In this document: positions 36,409-47,938 of the stretch, in pieces
How the letters are laid out: each line of letters begins with the position of its first letter
Position numbering within the stretch: position 1 is the stretch's first letter
DNA from: a bacterium
GTDB taxonomy: Bacteria; Krumholzibacteriota; Krumholzibacteriia; LZORAL124-64-63
Direction: 5' to 3'
DNA length: 64,000 nt
Assembly (NCBI GenBank): GCA_016703265.1
Contig: JADJCK010000001.1
Location: 558,001 to 622,000, forward strand
The notes under the pieces: model-generated
The model's input: only the letters and a program-made list of their open reading frames with translations
Told to the model about the DNA's origin: nothing
Databases searched by the model: none
Translations under genes and position numbers: made by a program

Positions 36409-36828
36409 CTAGCTTCCCGATTCGGACCGGTCCAATCTTGCCGTCAGCACCGCCAATGCTACCACAACGATCACCGCAGTGACAGCGACGACCCCGATCG
36501 CGACCGAGGCGATGCCGCCCTGGTCCTCGACTTCAAGCCGCGACAACTCCGCTGCGGTCAGCGTCCATTCCTGAAGCCCGTAGTTCCCGACCCGACCGAT
36601 GGTTACGGAACTGTCCGTCACGGCCGTGATCTCACCGGAAACGGTTTCACCGGAGACCAGCACTGCACGCGCATTGGCGCCGACGGCAGCCCACGCCAGG
36701 CCGGATGACCGGGAGTCCGCACGGGGCATGGCGCCCGGCAACCGGACCGGGACGTAGCGCGCGCAGCCTGGTACGCCCGAGACCAGTGCGCAGGCCAGGC
36801 AGATCCTTGCGGCGGCGGCGTGCTTCAC
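36409..36828 (-). CDS. small lipoprotein with C-terminal TM (paralogue of 14674-15075)
   Basis: 139 aa with a lipoprotein-type signal (ALVSGVPGCARYV), a small beta domain with VLVSGETVSGEITAVTDSSVTIG, a WTLTAAELSRLEVE segment and a C-terminal helix (VAVTAVIVVVALAVL). It parallels the 14674-15075 protein motif by motif. GTG at 36828 with GGAG upstream. The long frame beyond it runs into a poly-G artefact and is rejected. Confidence 0.6.
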   Translation of the reverse strand: MKHAAAARICLACALVSGVPGCARYVPVRLPGAMPRADSRSSGLAWAAVGANARAVLVSGETVSGEITAVTDSSVTIGRVGNYGLQEWTLTAAELSRLEVEDQGGIASVAIGVVAVTAVIVVVALAVLTARLDRSESGS

Positions 36829-36848
36829 GATCGCGCTCCGGGGCCGGC

Positions 36849-36892
<44 letters not shown>

Positions 36893-36917
36893 TCATGGTC
36901 GATGCCCGAATCCGCCA

Positions 36918-38003
36918 TCACGCCAACCCCAGCACCCTGCGCGCCGCAGTCCCGTCCTTCGCCAGTTGCGTGGTCAGGGCGTCCACGCCCGCGAACGTCG
37001 CTTCGCCGCGCAGTCGTTCGATCCACTCCACCTTCACGTTGCGGCCGCGCAGGTTGCCGTCGAAGCCGAAGATGTTGGCCTCGATGCGCGGCTGCGGCAG
37101 GCCGCCGCCGTGGAAGGTGGGAACAAAGCCGTAGTTGAGCATGCCGCCGAACACGGCCCAGTCGCCGGGGGCGGCGCTCAGCAGTTCGCCGTTGCGGTCG
37201 ACCTCGGGCAGCGACTCGGTCACGCGGGCCAGCTGGCCGGGACCGCCGGCGGGGGCGCAGTCGCCGGGCACCTGCACGCGCACGGCGTAGACGCCGGTCT
37301 GCGGCAGCAGTTTCAGCGCGTCGAGGGGCACCAGGTTGGCCGTGGGGTAACCGATTTCACGGCCGCGGCGATCGCCCGGCGTGACCTCGCCCCACAGGGC
37401 GTACGGGCGGCCGAGCATGGCGGCGGCCACCTTCATGTCGCCGGCGGTGACGGCGCGGCGGATGGCGGAGCTGCTGACCACCTGGCCGTCGGCCTTCACG
37501 GCGGGGAACACCTCGAGCGAGAAGCCGAGTTCCTGCCCGAGGGCTTCGAGTGTCTGCGCGTTGCCTTCGCGGCCGGCGCCGAGGTGCACGTCGTGGCCCG
37601 CCACCAGGTGCTTCATGCCGAGGTAGCCGACCAGGAAGCGGCCGACGAACTCGCGATAACCCAGGCGCGACAGCTGCGGGCAGAAGTCGGCCGCGATCAC
37701 CACCGGGCAGCCCAGTTCCTTCAGCACCGCCAGCTTCTCGCGCCAGGTGGTGAGCAGGAAGGGCGCACTGCCGGGGTCGAGCGTCTGCCGGGGATGCTGC
37801 GTGAACGTGAAGACGCCGGCGGCGCCCAGGCCCAGTCGCTCCTGCGCGGACAGCACGCCGCGAAGCAGTTCCTGGTGGCCGCGGTGCAGGCCGTCGAACG
37901 AGCCGATGGCCAGCGCACTGCCCGGCAGCTGCGGGCCGCGGCGGCCGATGCGGCCGTCGATCAGTTCGCTCACGTACTGTTCGCTCAGGCGGATCATGCG
38001 CAT
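36918..38003 (-). CDS. ribF: bifunctional riboflavin kinase / FAD synthetase
   Basis: A 361-aa RibF. The N-terminal FMN adenylyltransferase domain has AIGSFDGLHRGHQELL (HxGH signature variant) and VSSSAIRRAVTAGDM. The C-terminal riboflavin kinase domain has GREIGYPTANLVP and GVYAVRV. It makes FMN and FAD from riboflavin. ATG at 38003. The first nine bases overlap the truB 3' end, fitting the rimP-to-ribF operon order common in bacteria. Confidence 0.93.
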   Translation of the reverse strand: MRMIRLSEQYVSELIDGRIGRRGPQLPGSALAIGSFDGLHRGHQELLRGVLSAQERLGLGAAGVFTFTQHPRQTLDPGSAPFLLTTWREKLAVLKELGCPVVIAADFCPQLSRLGYREFVGRFLVGYLGMKHLVAGHDVHLGAGREGNAQTLEALGQELGFSLEVFPAVKADGQVVSSSAIRRAVTAGDMKVAAAMLGRPYALWGEVTPGDRRGREIGYPTANLVPLDALKLLPQTGVYAVRVQVPGDCAPAGGPGQLARVTESLPEVDRNGELLSAAPGDWAVFGGMLNYGFVPTFHGGGLPQPRIEANIFGFDGNLRGRNVKVEWIERLRGEATFAGVDALTTQLAKDGTAARRVLGLA

Positions 38004-38989
38004 GACGGGTCATCCTTCACCGGCACGGCCGGCATCACCGTGTCCAGCTTCCAGACACCATCGGCGCCCGGGACGGCGATCGCCACCAGGTCGTCGTCGG
38101 TGCGCAGCTGCACCATGTCGCAGCCGGCCGGCAGGCCGGCGAACAGGTCGGCGGTCGGCTGCCGTCCGTTGCGCACCGAGCGCGCCTGTTCGGCCGTGAG
38201 CGGGAGCGACGGCAGGTGCGGCAGCGCCGCGTACGGCGCGATGATGTGCGCAGCCAGCGCCTCGCCGCCCGATTCCATCACACCGGACATCGCATCGTCG
38301 ACATGAAAAGAGCCCACCGTGGCGCGCCGCAGCGCCGCCAGGTGCCCCAGCGAACCGGTGGCCAGCGCCAGGTCGCGCACCAGCGAGCGGATGTACGTGC
38401 CGCTCGAGCACGAGACCTCCAGGTCCAGCTCCGGCTGCGGCAGGTCCCAGCGCGCGCCGGTGATGACCAGCCGATGGATCGTGACCGGGCGCGCCGGCGG
38501 CTCGGCAACCTCGAGGCCCGCGCGCGCGGCGATGTGCAGGCTGCGGCCGTCGCGCTTGATGGCGCTGTAGATGGGCGGCACCTGCTGGATGAGGCCGGTG
38601 AACAGGGGCAGCGCCGCCTCCAGCTCGGCCGGCGAGGCAGGCGGCGGGGCGGTGCCGGTCACGGCGCCGTCGGCGTCGAGCGTGTCGGTCGACGAGCCCA
38701 GGCGCACGGTGGCCAGGTAGGTCTTGTCCAGGCCGAGCAGGTAAGGCGACAGGCGCGAGGCGCGCCCCAGAAGCAGGATCAGCAGGCCCGTGGCCAGCGG
38801 GTCGAGTGTGCCGGCATGGCCGATGCGGAAGCGCGCATCGCCCGGCTCGGCGCCGCGACGCCGACGCGCGCGCAGGTGCGGATAGCTCTGCGTCAGTTCG
38901 TAGAGGGCCTTCGCGGCCACCGCGCGCGAGGTGACGCCGGCCGGCTTGTCGGCCAGCAGCAACCCGCCCAGGCGCGGGTCCGCGCTCAT
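37994..38989 (-). CDS. truB: tRNA pseudouridine(55) synthase
   Basis: 331 aa. GHAGTLDPLATG contains the catalytic Asp (residue 63). Other TruB landmarks are LLLADKPAGVTS, YLATVRLGSSTDTLDADG, PPIYSAIKRDGR and SSGTYIRSLVRDLA. A C-terminal PUA-like region follows. It converts U55 of tRNA to pseudouridine. A short Arg-rich insertion (residues about 40-53) precedes the catalytic motif. ATG at 38989 overlaps the stop of the upstream fusion gene (ATGA). Confidence 0.94.
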   Translation of the reverse strand: MSADPRLGGLLLADKPAGVTSRAVAAKALYELTQSYPHLRARRRRGAEPGDARFRIGHAGTLDPLATGLLILLLGRASRLSPYLLGLDKTYLATVRLGSSTDTLDADGAVTGTAPPPASPAELEAALPLFTGLIQQVPPIYSAIKRDGRSLHIAARAGLEVAEPPARPVTIHRLVITGARWDLPQPELDLEVSCSSGTYIRSLVRDLALATGSLGHLAALRRATVGSFHVDDAMSGVMESGGEALAAHIIAPYAALPHLPSLPLTAEQARSVRNGRQPTADLFAGLPAGCDMVQLRTDDDLVAIAVPGADGVWKLDTVMPAVPVKDDPSCA

Positions 38990-40422
38990 GCGCGGGGCAT
39001 GGCCGCAAGCTGCGCGACCAGGTCGTCGACCACTTCGTTCAATTCGCCCTCGATGGTGCAGCCGGCCGCGGCACGATGCCCGCCGCCGCCGTACCGCGCG
39101 GCCACCTGCTGCACGTCGCCCTCGCCGCGCACGCGCAGCGAGGCGCGCCAGGGGTCGTCGCCGATCTCCTTCAGGAAGATGACGAAGCGCACGCCGTCCA
39201 CCGCGGTGGCGATGTTGACGAAGCCCTCGGTGTCGGTCATCGAGCCGCCGGTCTCGGTCAGCATCTGCCGCGTGGGATGCAGGGCCAGGATGCGGCCCTG
39301 GGCGTACCACTGGGACGTGGCCAGCACGCGCTGCATCAGCTCGATGCCTGCGCGGCGATAACGGTGCAGCGTCTGCGCCGCCACCAGCGCCGTGTCCACG
39401 CCCATGGCCGAAAGGCGACGCGCCAGCTCGAAGCTGAACGGCGCCGTGTTGTCGAAGCGGAACCCGCCCGTGTCGTTGACCAGGCCGGCGTACATGTTCG
39501 TCGCCATGCTGACGGTCATCTCGAACGGGGCGTCGTCTTCGGGGTCGACCTCGCCCTCAAGCGCCTCGGGATCGATGGTGCCCTTGGCCAGCTCGCTCAC
39601 CACCTGGTGGATGAGCGTGCAGGTGGAGCACGAACGCGCCTCGATCCAGCCCGGCTCGGGCGCGCGGCGCCCGCTCACCAGGTGGTGGTCGATGGCCAGA
39701 CGCGTTTCGCAGCGCGCCAGCGTCTCCTCGAGCGGACCCGTGCGGTCGATGCGGTGGCAGTCCACCAGCACCACCGTGTCGGGCGGCGCGGCGGTGAACG
39801 CGGCCGGGGCGTCGTCGCTGTTGAGCAGGTCGCCGAAGCCGGGCAGGTCGACCAGGCCGACCGGCGCGTCGGGATAACCCAGCACGCGCACCTCGCGGCC
39901 CATCGCCGCCAGGGCCTCGCCCAGGGCCAGGGCGCTGCCCATGGCGTCGGGATCGGGATTGTGGTGCGGCACCACCCAGACCACGCGCGCCAGGCGCAGC
40001 GCCGTCAGCAGGTGGGCCGGCGGGGTCAGGTCGTCCAGGCACAGGCGGCGGCGCTTCTGCTCCTCGGTGAGGAACTCGCCCTTGCCCTTCAGTTCATTGA
40101 GCAGGCCGTCGAGGGCCTCGCTGCGCGTGAGCGACTCGTCATAGATGAACCGCAGCTCCGGCGTCGAGCGCATGCCGAGCGTCTTGCCCAGCCGCGACTG
40201 CAGGAACCCGCGCGCCTTCTTCAGCCCTTCCAGCGACTGCGCCGGGTCGGCCCCTTCGCCCATCACCGTGAAGTACACCTCGGCCACCGAGTGGTCGCGG
40301 TTCAGCTTGACGCCGCCAAGGGTCACGAACCCCACCCGCGGGTCCTTGACCTGCTGCTGCAGCAAATCCGAAAGCACCTCGAGGATCGCGTGCGTCATCT
40401 TGTTGGTCCGGTAAGGATCCAC
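38986..40422 (-). CDS. RbfA-NrnA fusion: ribosome-binding factor A joined to a DHH-family phosphoesterase
   Basis: A 478-aa protein. Residues 1-125 are RbfA (KMTHAILEVLSDLLQQQVKDPRVGFVTL, VYFTVMGE, RSTPELRFIYDESLTR), a 16S maturation factor. Residues about 140-478 are a DHH/DHHA1 nano-RNase/pAp phosphatase: HHNPDPDAMGSALAL, VDCHR, IDHH, NDTGGFRF and C-terminal GGGGHRAAAG, all metal and substrate motifs present. In many genomes rbfA and nrnA are separate neighbours. Here there is no stop or restart between them in 40040-40000, so it reads as one polypeptide. Its stop overlaps truB. Confidence 0.88.
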   Translation of the reverse strand: MDPYRTNKMTHAILEVLSDLLQQQVKDPRVGFVTLGGVKLNRDHSVAEVYFTVMGEGADPAQSLEGLKKARGFLQSRLGKTLGMRSTPELRFIYDESLTRSEALDGLLNELKGKGEFLTEEQKRRRLCLDDLTPPAHLLTALRLARVVWVVPHHNPDPDAMGSALALGEALAAMGREVRVLGYPDAPVGLVDLPGFGDLLNSDDAPAAFTAAPPDTVVLVDCHRIDRTGPLEETLARCETRLAIDHHLVSGRRAPEPGWIEARSCSTCTLIHQVVSELAKGTIDPEALEGEVDPEDDAPFEMTVSMATNMYAGLVNDTGGFRFDNTAPFSFELARRLSAMGVDTALVAAQTLHRYRRAGIELMQRVLATSQWYAQGRILALHPTRQMLTETGGSMTDTEGFVNIATAVDGVRFVIFLKEIGDDPWRASLRVRGEGDVQQVAARYGGGGHRAAAGCTIEGELNEVVDDLVAQLAAMPRA

Positions 40423-40519
40423 GTCACTTCTCCCGCGCCGTCAGCGCTCCGTCACACGCCAGGATTCAGGCCGCGCCTGCTACATGTATGCCATGAGTCC
40501 CTCGAAGAGGCAACCCACC

Positions 40520-40609
40520 GTAGGCTGGTGATGGATACGAGTCCGGGCAGGCAATCCGCAGGGGCAAAGCCCCGAGGACAGCCTGCCCGGACTCGTATCC
40601 ATCGCCAGC

Positions 40610-40613
<4 letters not shown>
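40520..40613 (-). terminator. large hairpin, 33-bp arms, at the infB stop codon
   Basis: Bases 40520-40552 and 40581-40613 are reverse complements over 33 bp with one mismatch (tolerated as G-U in RNA). The 28-nt loop contains a second stem GGGGC-AAA-GCCCC (40561-40573). The right arm contains the infB TAG. No T-run follows on the minus strand, so a simple terminator is doubtful. An RNase processing site or a palindromic mobile unit are alternatives. The rest of 40423-40609 shows nothing else. Confidence 0.75.
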
Positions 40614-43506
<2,893 letters not shown>

Positions 43507-43570
43507 CTCGCACAACCTCCGACAGCGGGATGCCCGCCGCGCCCGGCCCAATCGGCCCGGCGCCCAGACG

Positions 43571-43933
43571 TCACCCCAGTTTCCGGATCCCGTCGACGAA
43601 ACCCGGGTCGCACACGCTCACGATCGAGAGCTTGTTGCGCCCCAGCGCCGTCGCCAGGTCGGCGCCCGTGACCGCGTTGGTCACGAACCCGCGTACCGGC
43701 TCCAGCCGCAGCGCACGGTTGCGCTGCGATGGCCCCATATCAGCCGCCAGGATCACCAGCGGCAGCTTCCCCCGATGCACGGCCTGCTCGACCGCGCTCA
43801 TGCCCATCTGCAGCTTGCCGGCCCGCAGGGCCAGGCCCAGCAGGCCCAGCAACCGGGCCGAATCGACATTGCCCGCCGCGTTGACGTCCCTGAAGCCGTC
43901 CCTGTCGGCGTCGACCTGCCTGCCGCTGCTCAA
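43571..43933 (-). CDS. L7Ae/L30e-family protein (YlxQ-like)
   Basis: 120 aa with the L7Ae fold pattern LLGLLGLALRAGKLQMGMSAVEQAVHRGKLPLVILAADMGPSQ, then a late FVTNAVTGADLATALGRNKLSIVSVCDPGF. Position between nusA and infB is that of ylxQ/rplGA in many bacteria, an RNA-binding kink-turn protein. The start is TTG at 43933, directly after the nusA stop, so re-initiation is likely. An N-terminal extension of about 25 residues is polar and possibly not translated. Confidence 0.82.
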   Translation of the reverse strand: MSSGRQVDADRDGFRDVNAAGNVDSARLLGLLGLALRAGKLQMGMSAVEQAVHRGKLPLVILAADMGPSQRNRALRLEPVRGFVTNAVTGADLATALGRNKLSIVSVCDPGFVDGIRKLG

Positions 43934-45430
43934 CTAGTCGTCCAGTTCCGTGTTGGCGAACGGGTCGACCTTGGGCTCTTCCTTCTCTTCGGCGGCGTCG
44001 CCTTCGGGGAAGTCCTTGAACAGTTCGCCCTTCGGCATGGGCACGTCGCCCTGCTCGAACGCGGCCAGCGTCTCGTCCGACTCCATGGCGCCCTCGGCCA
44101 GCGCCGACTCGTCGAACAGCGGCTTCTCGGCCGCGACTTCCTTGGCCAGCTCTTCGTTGATGGTCTTCTCGATGAGCTTCTTCAGCTCGTCGGAGGTGAC
44201 CTGGGCCGTCGACTGCAGCGTCTCGGCAAGGTCCTCGTCCACGCCCGGCACCTTGATCAGGTCGGCGTACGGCACGTCGGCCAGGGCGTCGATCGAGTCG
44301 ATGCCCGAGGCCTCGAGCACGACCAGCAGCTCGGGCGTGATGCCCTCCATCTCGGAGAGCTTCATGCTCATCTCGTCGACCACGCGCTGGCGGATGCCGA
44401 ACTCGCGCGCCGACACGAGGTCGATCTTCCACTCGGTCAGCTTGGCGGCCAGGCGGACATTCTTGCCCTCCTTGCCGATGGCCTTGCTGAGCTGGTCGTC
44501 GGCAACGATGACCGTGGCCTCGTTGCGGTCGCGGTGCAGCAGGATGTTGCTGACGATGGCCGGGCTCAGGGCGCGCGCGATCATCAGGCTCGGCTCCTGG
44601 CTCCAGGGCACGATGTCGACGCGCTCGCCCGACAGCTCGCGGGTGACGGCCTGCACACGGCTGCCCTTCATGCCCACGCACGAGCCCACGGGATCCACGC
44701 GGTCGTCGTTGCTCACCACGGCGATCTTAGAGCGCGTTCCCGGCTCGCGCGCCACGGCCTTGATCTCGACGATCTTCTCCTGGATCTCGGGCACTTCCTG
44801 TTCGAACAGCGCCTTCAGGAACCCGGGATGGCTGCGCGACAGGATCACCTGCGGACCCTTGGCGTTGTCGAGCACCTCGATGATGAAACAGCGCACCGTC
44901 TTGCCCTGGTGCAGCTTCTCGCCGCGGATCTGCTCGCGGAACGGCATCATGGCCTCGGTGCGGCCCAGGTTCACCAGCACGTTGCCGCGGTCGACCTGCT
45001 GCACGGTGCCCACGATGATCTCGTTGACCCGGTTCTTGTACTCCTCGAAGATCTGCGCGCGCTCCGCCTCGCGGACCTTCTGAACCAGGATCTGCTTCGC
45101 GACCAGGATGGCGTTGCGCCCGAAGTCCTGCAGGGGCAGCTCCCAGCGCACTTCGTCGCCGATACCCACCTCATCGCCGAACTCGAGCTGCGCCTCTTCC
45201 AGCGAGATGTCGGTGTCCGGGTCGTCCAGTTCCTCGACCACGGTCTTGACCATCTCGACGGTCATCTCGCCCGTCACCGGATCGACCTTGGCGTAGATGT
45301 TCGCCTCGGCGCCCAGCTTCTTGCGGGCAGCCGACTGCAGGCCGGCCTCGAGCGACTCGATGATGATCGCCTTGTCGATGTTCTTTTCCCTGACGATTTC
45401 CGTCAGGGCGTTCAGGACGTTGTGGTCCAT
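43934..45430 (-). CDS. nusA: transcription termination/antitermination factor NusA
   Basis: A 498-aa NusA. The N-terminal RNA polymerase-binding domain (residues about 1-130) is followed by S1 (IIVGTVQQVDRGNVLVNLG), KH1 (ILSRSHPGFLKALFEQEVPEI; DPVGSCVGMKGSRVQ) and KH2 (VADDQLSKAIGKEGKNVRLA). A helix-hairpin-helix repeat (VLEASGIDSIDALADVPYADLIKVPGVD) and a strongly acidic tail complete it. It controls pausing, rho and antitermination. ATG at 45430 just 4 bp after rimP. Confidence 0.95.
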   Translation of the reverse strand: MDHNVLNALTEIVREKNIDKAIIIESLEAGLQSAARKKLGAEANIYAKVDPVTGEMTVEMVKTVVEELDDPDTDISLEEAQLEFGDEVGIGDEVRWELPLQDFGRNAILVAKQILVQKVREAERAQIFEEYKNRVNEIIVGTVQQVDRGNVLVNLGRTEAMMPFREQIRGEKLHQGKTVRCFIIEVLDNAKGPQVILSRSHPGFLKALFEQEVPEIQEKIVEIKAVAREPGTRSKIAVVSNDDRVDPVGSCVGMKGSRVQAVTRELSGERVDIVPWSQEPSLMIARALSPAIVSNILLHRDRNEATVIVADDQLSKAIGKEGKNVRLAAKLTEWKIDLVSAREFGIRQRVVDEMSMKLSEMEGITPELLVVLEASGIDSIDALADVPYADLIKVPGVDEDLAETLQSTAQVTSDELKKLIEKTINEELAKEVAAEKPLFDESALAEGAMESDETLAAFEQGDVPMPKGELFKDFPEGDAAEEKEEPKVDPFANTELDD

Positions 45431-45433
45431 GCG

Positions 45434-46171
45434 CTAACTCTCCTGCTTGTCCTTGCCGTCGGCCGGCTTGGCGCCGTCCCGGTTCTTGGGTCGGCCCTTG
45501 CGGCGTGCCGGACGTTCGCGGCGCGCCTGCTGTTTCGCATCCTTCTTCTGCCGGCGGTCCGCGTGGATGATCGCCTGCACATCGAACTCGGGATCGAGAT
45601 TGCCTTCGCGCAGGCGATTGAACCCGATGGTCACCGGCTTGGCCTCCGAAGCCGGCGCCGTCGGCGCCGCTGCGGGCTTCGCTTCGCCCTCGGAAGGCGC
45701 CGGCGCGTTCTCCGACCGCGGCACGGGCCGGATGGTCACCGACGTCGTGCCCACTTCCAGCAACGTGCCACGCAGGCGCTTGGAGCCGTCGGTGACGGCC
45801 ACCTTCACCTCGACGCGCTGCCCGACTGCTGCCAGGTAGTGCTCACGCGTGCGCAGCGGACGGCGCACCCCGGGCGAGGAGACCTCGAGCACGTACGCAT
45901 CGCTGATGCGATCCGCTTCCTCGAGCAGCATGCTGGCGGTTCGCGACGCGGTCGCGACCTCGTCCATCGTGATGCCGCCCTCGGCCGTATCGAGGAATAT
46001 GCGAAGGATGATGCGGCCACCGCCCCGGAAGACGCGGACGTCGAGCAGGTTGAACCCCTGCTGCGCCAGCTCCCCTTCCAGCAACGCAATCACTTCGGCC
46101 GCTATGCGGCGCGGTTCGAATCGCGTGCTCTCGGGGGCTCCGGGTTCGGCCAATGCGTGGCCACCTTCCAT
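45434..46171 (-). CDS. rimP: ribosome maturation factor RimP
   Basis: About 245 aa. The N-terminal domain reads IAAEVIALLEGELAQQGFNLLDVRVFRGGGRIILRIFLD, then VLEVSSPGVRRPLRTREHY, the RimP signature. The usual C-terminal SH3-like domain carries an Ala/Pro insertion and is followed by a Lys/Arg-rich tail of about 45 residues (RRERPARRKGRPKNRDG). It assists 30S assembly. The ATG at 46171 is preferred, though no clear Shine-Dalgarno is present. A T9 tract on the coding strand lies 8 bp upstream. Confidence 0.9.
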   Translation of the reverse strand: MEGGHALAEPGAPESTRFEPRRIAAEVIALLEGELAQQGFNLLDVRVFRGGGRIILRIFLDTAEGGITMDEVATASRTASMLLEEADRISDAYVLEVSSPGVRRPLRTREHYLAAVGQRVEVKVAVTDGSKRLRGTLLEVGTTSVTIRPVPRSENAPAPSEGEAKPAAAPTAPASEAKPVTIGFNRLREGNLDPEFDVQAIIHADRRQKKDAKQQARRERPARRKGRPKNRDGAKPADGKDKQES

Positions 46172-46178
46172 CGGGCTC

Positions 46179-46204
46179 AAAAAAAAAGTGGACTAGAAGC
46201 CCAC
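46179..46204 (-). promoter_or_regulatory. terminator-like leader element before rimP
   Basis: On the minus strand GTGGG-cttctag-TCCAC can form a 5-bp stem (one G-U) followed directly by nine T, ending 8 bases before the rimP ATG. It could be an attenuator for the rimP-nusA-infB operon. The stem is short, so this is tentative. The rest of 46205-46481 has a direct repeat GCCCACCT, a 20-bp palindrome and the dispersed palindrome, listed separately. Confidence 0.4.
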
Positions 46205-46376
46205 CTCAAAAAGCCCACCTGCGTTGCCGTGGGGTCTCTGGGTGATGCCAATATACCCGACGGGGCCCCGCGCGGCAAGCTCAATCGCCCGGGGAGGTTC
46301 CGCGGACGAGCCCTGCGGGCGGGCGCAGGCGGGCGGGCGGTGCACCACCCGCGGCCCCCGCCGCCGCCCTGGCCTG

Positions 46377-46396
46377 CATTGTCAATAATGACAATG
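46377..46396. promoter_or_regulatory. operator-like palindrome upstream of rimP
   Basis: CATTGTCAATAATGACAATG has 8-bp arms around a 4-nt centre, AT-rich in a GC-rich region. On the minus strand it contains TTGACA, but no good -10 follows at 17 bp. Confidence 0.45.
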
Positions 46397-46441
46397 AATT
46401 GCCGCATCGGTTTCGATTGTTACTTGAAGACCCGCGCCGGC

Positions 46442-46459
46442 ACTTGCGCCGGCGCAAGT
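46442..46459. repeat. dispersed palindrome, copy 5
   Basis: ACTTGCGCCGGCGCAAGT, a perfect 18-bp palindrome 22 bp past the stop of the minus-strand propeller gene. The 24 bp that include a leading GCCGGC match copy 4 in opposite orientation. Confidence 0.8.
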
Positions 46460-46481
46460 CCTCACTGCGAAAGACCAGGCC

Positions 46482-47831
46482 TCAGCGCACCAGCGCCAGG
46501 CGCCGCGCGGCCACCGCCCCGCCGCATTCCAGCCGCGCCATGAACACGCCGCTGGCCCGGCCCGACGGCCGCCACTCCCGCTGCACCGGTCCGGCCGCCA
46601 CGTCCCCGTCCAGCAGCACCTCCACCAGCCGTCCCTGCAGGTCGTAGATCGCCAGGCGGGCAGGGCCCGCGGTCGGCGCCTGGAAGCTGAGGGTCGTCGC
46701 CGGATTGAACGGGTTGGGCGCCGTCCGCAGGGCGAGGTCCGGGGCGGCCGGCAGGTCCGCCGCAGAGGACTGCTGCCAGGCCTTCGTGAACACGCCATCA
46801 GCCTCGGTGCCGACGGCCAGGAACGAGAAATGCGCGTCGAAGTCCGTGATGACGTCGTCGAGGTTGGCCGACCAGTCGATCCAGTCACCAACAGTGGTGC
46901 TGCCGTCGCCGCCACTCACGATGTCACTGCTGAGCAGGCGCCGATCGTCGGTCAGGACGTAGATCCGGCCGGAGAAACTGGCGGGACCGCCGACGAAGCG
47001 CACCTTGCGGCACGCATCCGACAGGATCGATTCCCAGGGGTCCGATTCCGAGTTGCGAAAATAGAGGCCGGCGTCCGTCGCTGCGAAACCGAACGTGGGG
47101 CCCAGGGTCTTGTCCGGAATGCCGTAGACCAGGTCGTCCTCGACAAACAGGTCAAGCACCGGCTCTGCCGGCAGGCCGTCACCATCGGGCACCCAGGACA
47201 GGCCGTGATCATTGGTCCACGCCACCCCGGTGTCGCCCGCGAGGTAGAAACGCACGAGCGGCGGCCACCCGGTGCCAAACTCGATCGCCGAGGAGAATCC
47301 GATCGGATGTTCGAGCCCGTGCCCGGTCAACGGCACCCAGGTGTCGCCGTTGTCGCCCGACTGGAAGGCACTCCCGGCAGCACCGACGCCGGGTACGCAG
47401 GCCCACAGCCGGTAATTGTCGAAATACGCGGAAAAGTCCACCTTCGACAGCGGGCCCGGCAGTCCACCCAGGCGCACTTCGGTCACGCCATCGGCCAACG
47501 CAGTCAGGGCGATGGCGCCCAGCCCTCCGTCGTCCACGCGACCGGTGATGACGCGGTCTTCGCGGTACGGCGAACGGCCGACCGCCGTCACCGGCCAGCC
47601 GGCCGCGCCTTCGCGCGTCAGCGGCAGCCAGGTTCCTGTCGGGAGGTCGAGGATGTGCAGTCCATCGGAGGCGCCCACGTAGAGATCACCCGACATGAGC
47701 TCGACAACGTGCACGTCCGCGCCAACCAGGCCGCGCGGTGCCCAGGGTATCTCGACCGGATCGGTGGCGTGGGCCAGGCTTGTGACCAGCAGCAGGGTGG
47801 TCATCGTCAAGGCGGTGTTCAGTCTCGTCAT
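46482..47831 (-). CDS. secreted beta-propeller protein with C-terminal sorting-type domain
   Basis: 449 aa: signal peptide (ALTMTTLLLVTSLAHA), a long run of BNR/sialidase-like beta-propeller strands (SGDNGDTWVPLTGHG; ATDAGLYFRNSESDPWESI). The C-terminal domain of about 85 residues starts APNPFNPATTLSFQAPTAGPARLAIYDLQGR, the FlgD-Ig-like or type IX sorting tail of FCB bacteria. It is probably exported and anchored at the cell surface. ATG at 47831 with GAAGGGA upstream. The long frame to 48209 overlaps the methyltransferase and is rejected. Confidence 0.8.
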   Translation of the reverse strand: MTRLNTALTMTTLLLVTSLAHATDPVEIPWAPRGLVGADVHVVELMSGDLYVGASDGLHILDLPTGTWLPLTREGAAGWPVTAVGRSPYREDRVITGRVDDGGLGAIALTALADGVTEVRLGGLPGPLSKVDFSAYFDNYRLWACVPGVGAAGSAFQSGDNGDTWVPLTGHGLEHPIGFSSAIEFGTGWPPLVRFYLAGDTGVAWTNDHGLSWVPDGDGLPAEPVLDLFVEDDLVYGIPDKTLGPTFGFAATDAGLYFRNSESDPWESILSDACRKVRFVGGPASFSGRIYVLTDDRRLLSSDIVSGGDGSTTVGDWIDWSANLDDVITDFDAHFSFLAVGTEADGVFTKAWQQSSAADLPAAPDLALRTAPNPFNPATTLSFQAPTAGPARLAIYDLQGRLVEVLLDGDVAAGPVQREWRPSGRASGVFMARLECGGAVAARRLALVR

Positions 47832-47938
47832 GGCATTTTTCCCTTCCCGGCCGCCGGGCGGCGGCCTCCCTGCCATGACGATAGCACTTCTCCGGGAATG
47901 CCGGGACACCATTGTGAACCGGCGCCGCACTGTCCTGC

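Noticed and set aside
46442..46459. Palindrome as an intrinsic terminator
   Set aside because: It follows a stop codon but has no T-run on either strand, and other copies lie inside coding sequence.
43775..46543. A 922-codon open frame on the plus strand
   Set aside because: It is antisense to nusA, rimP and the L7Ae gene, is His/Gln/Leu-rich, and has no recognisable domain. High GC opens such shadow frames.
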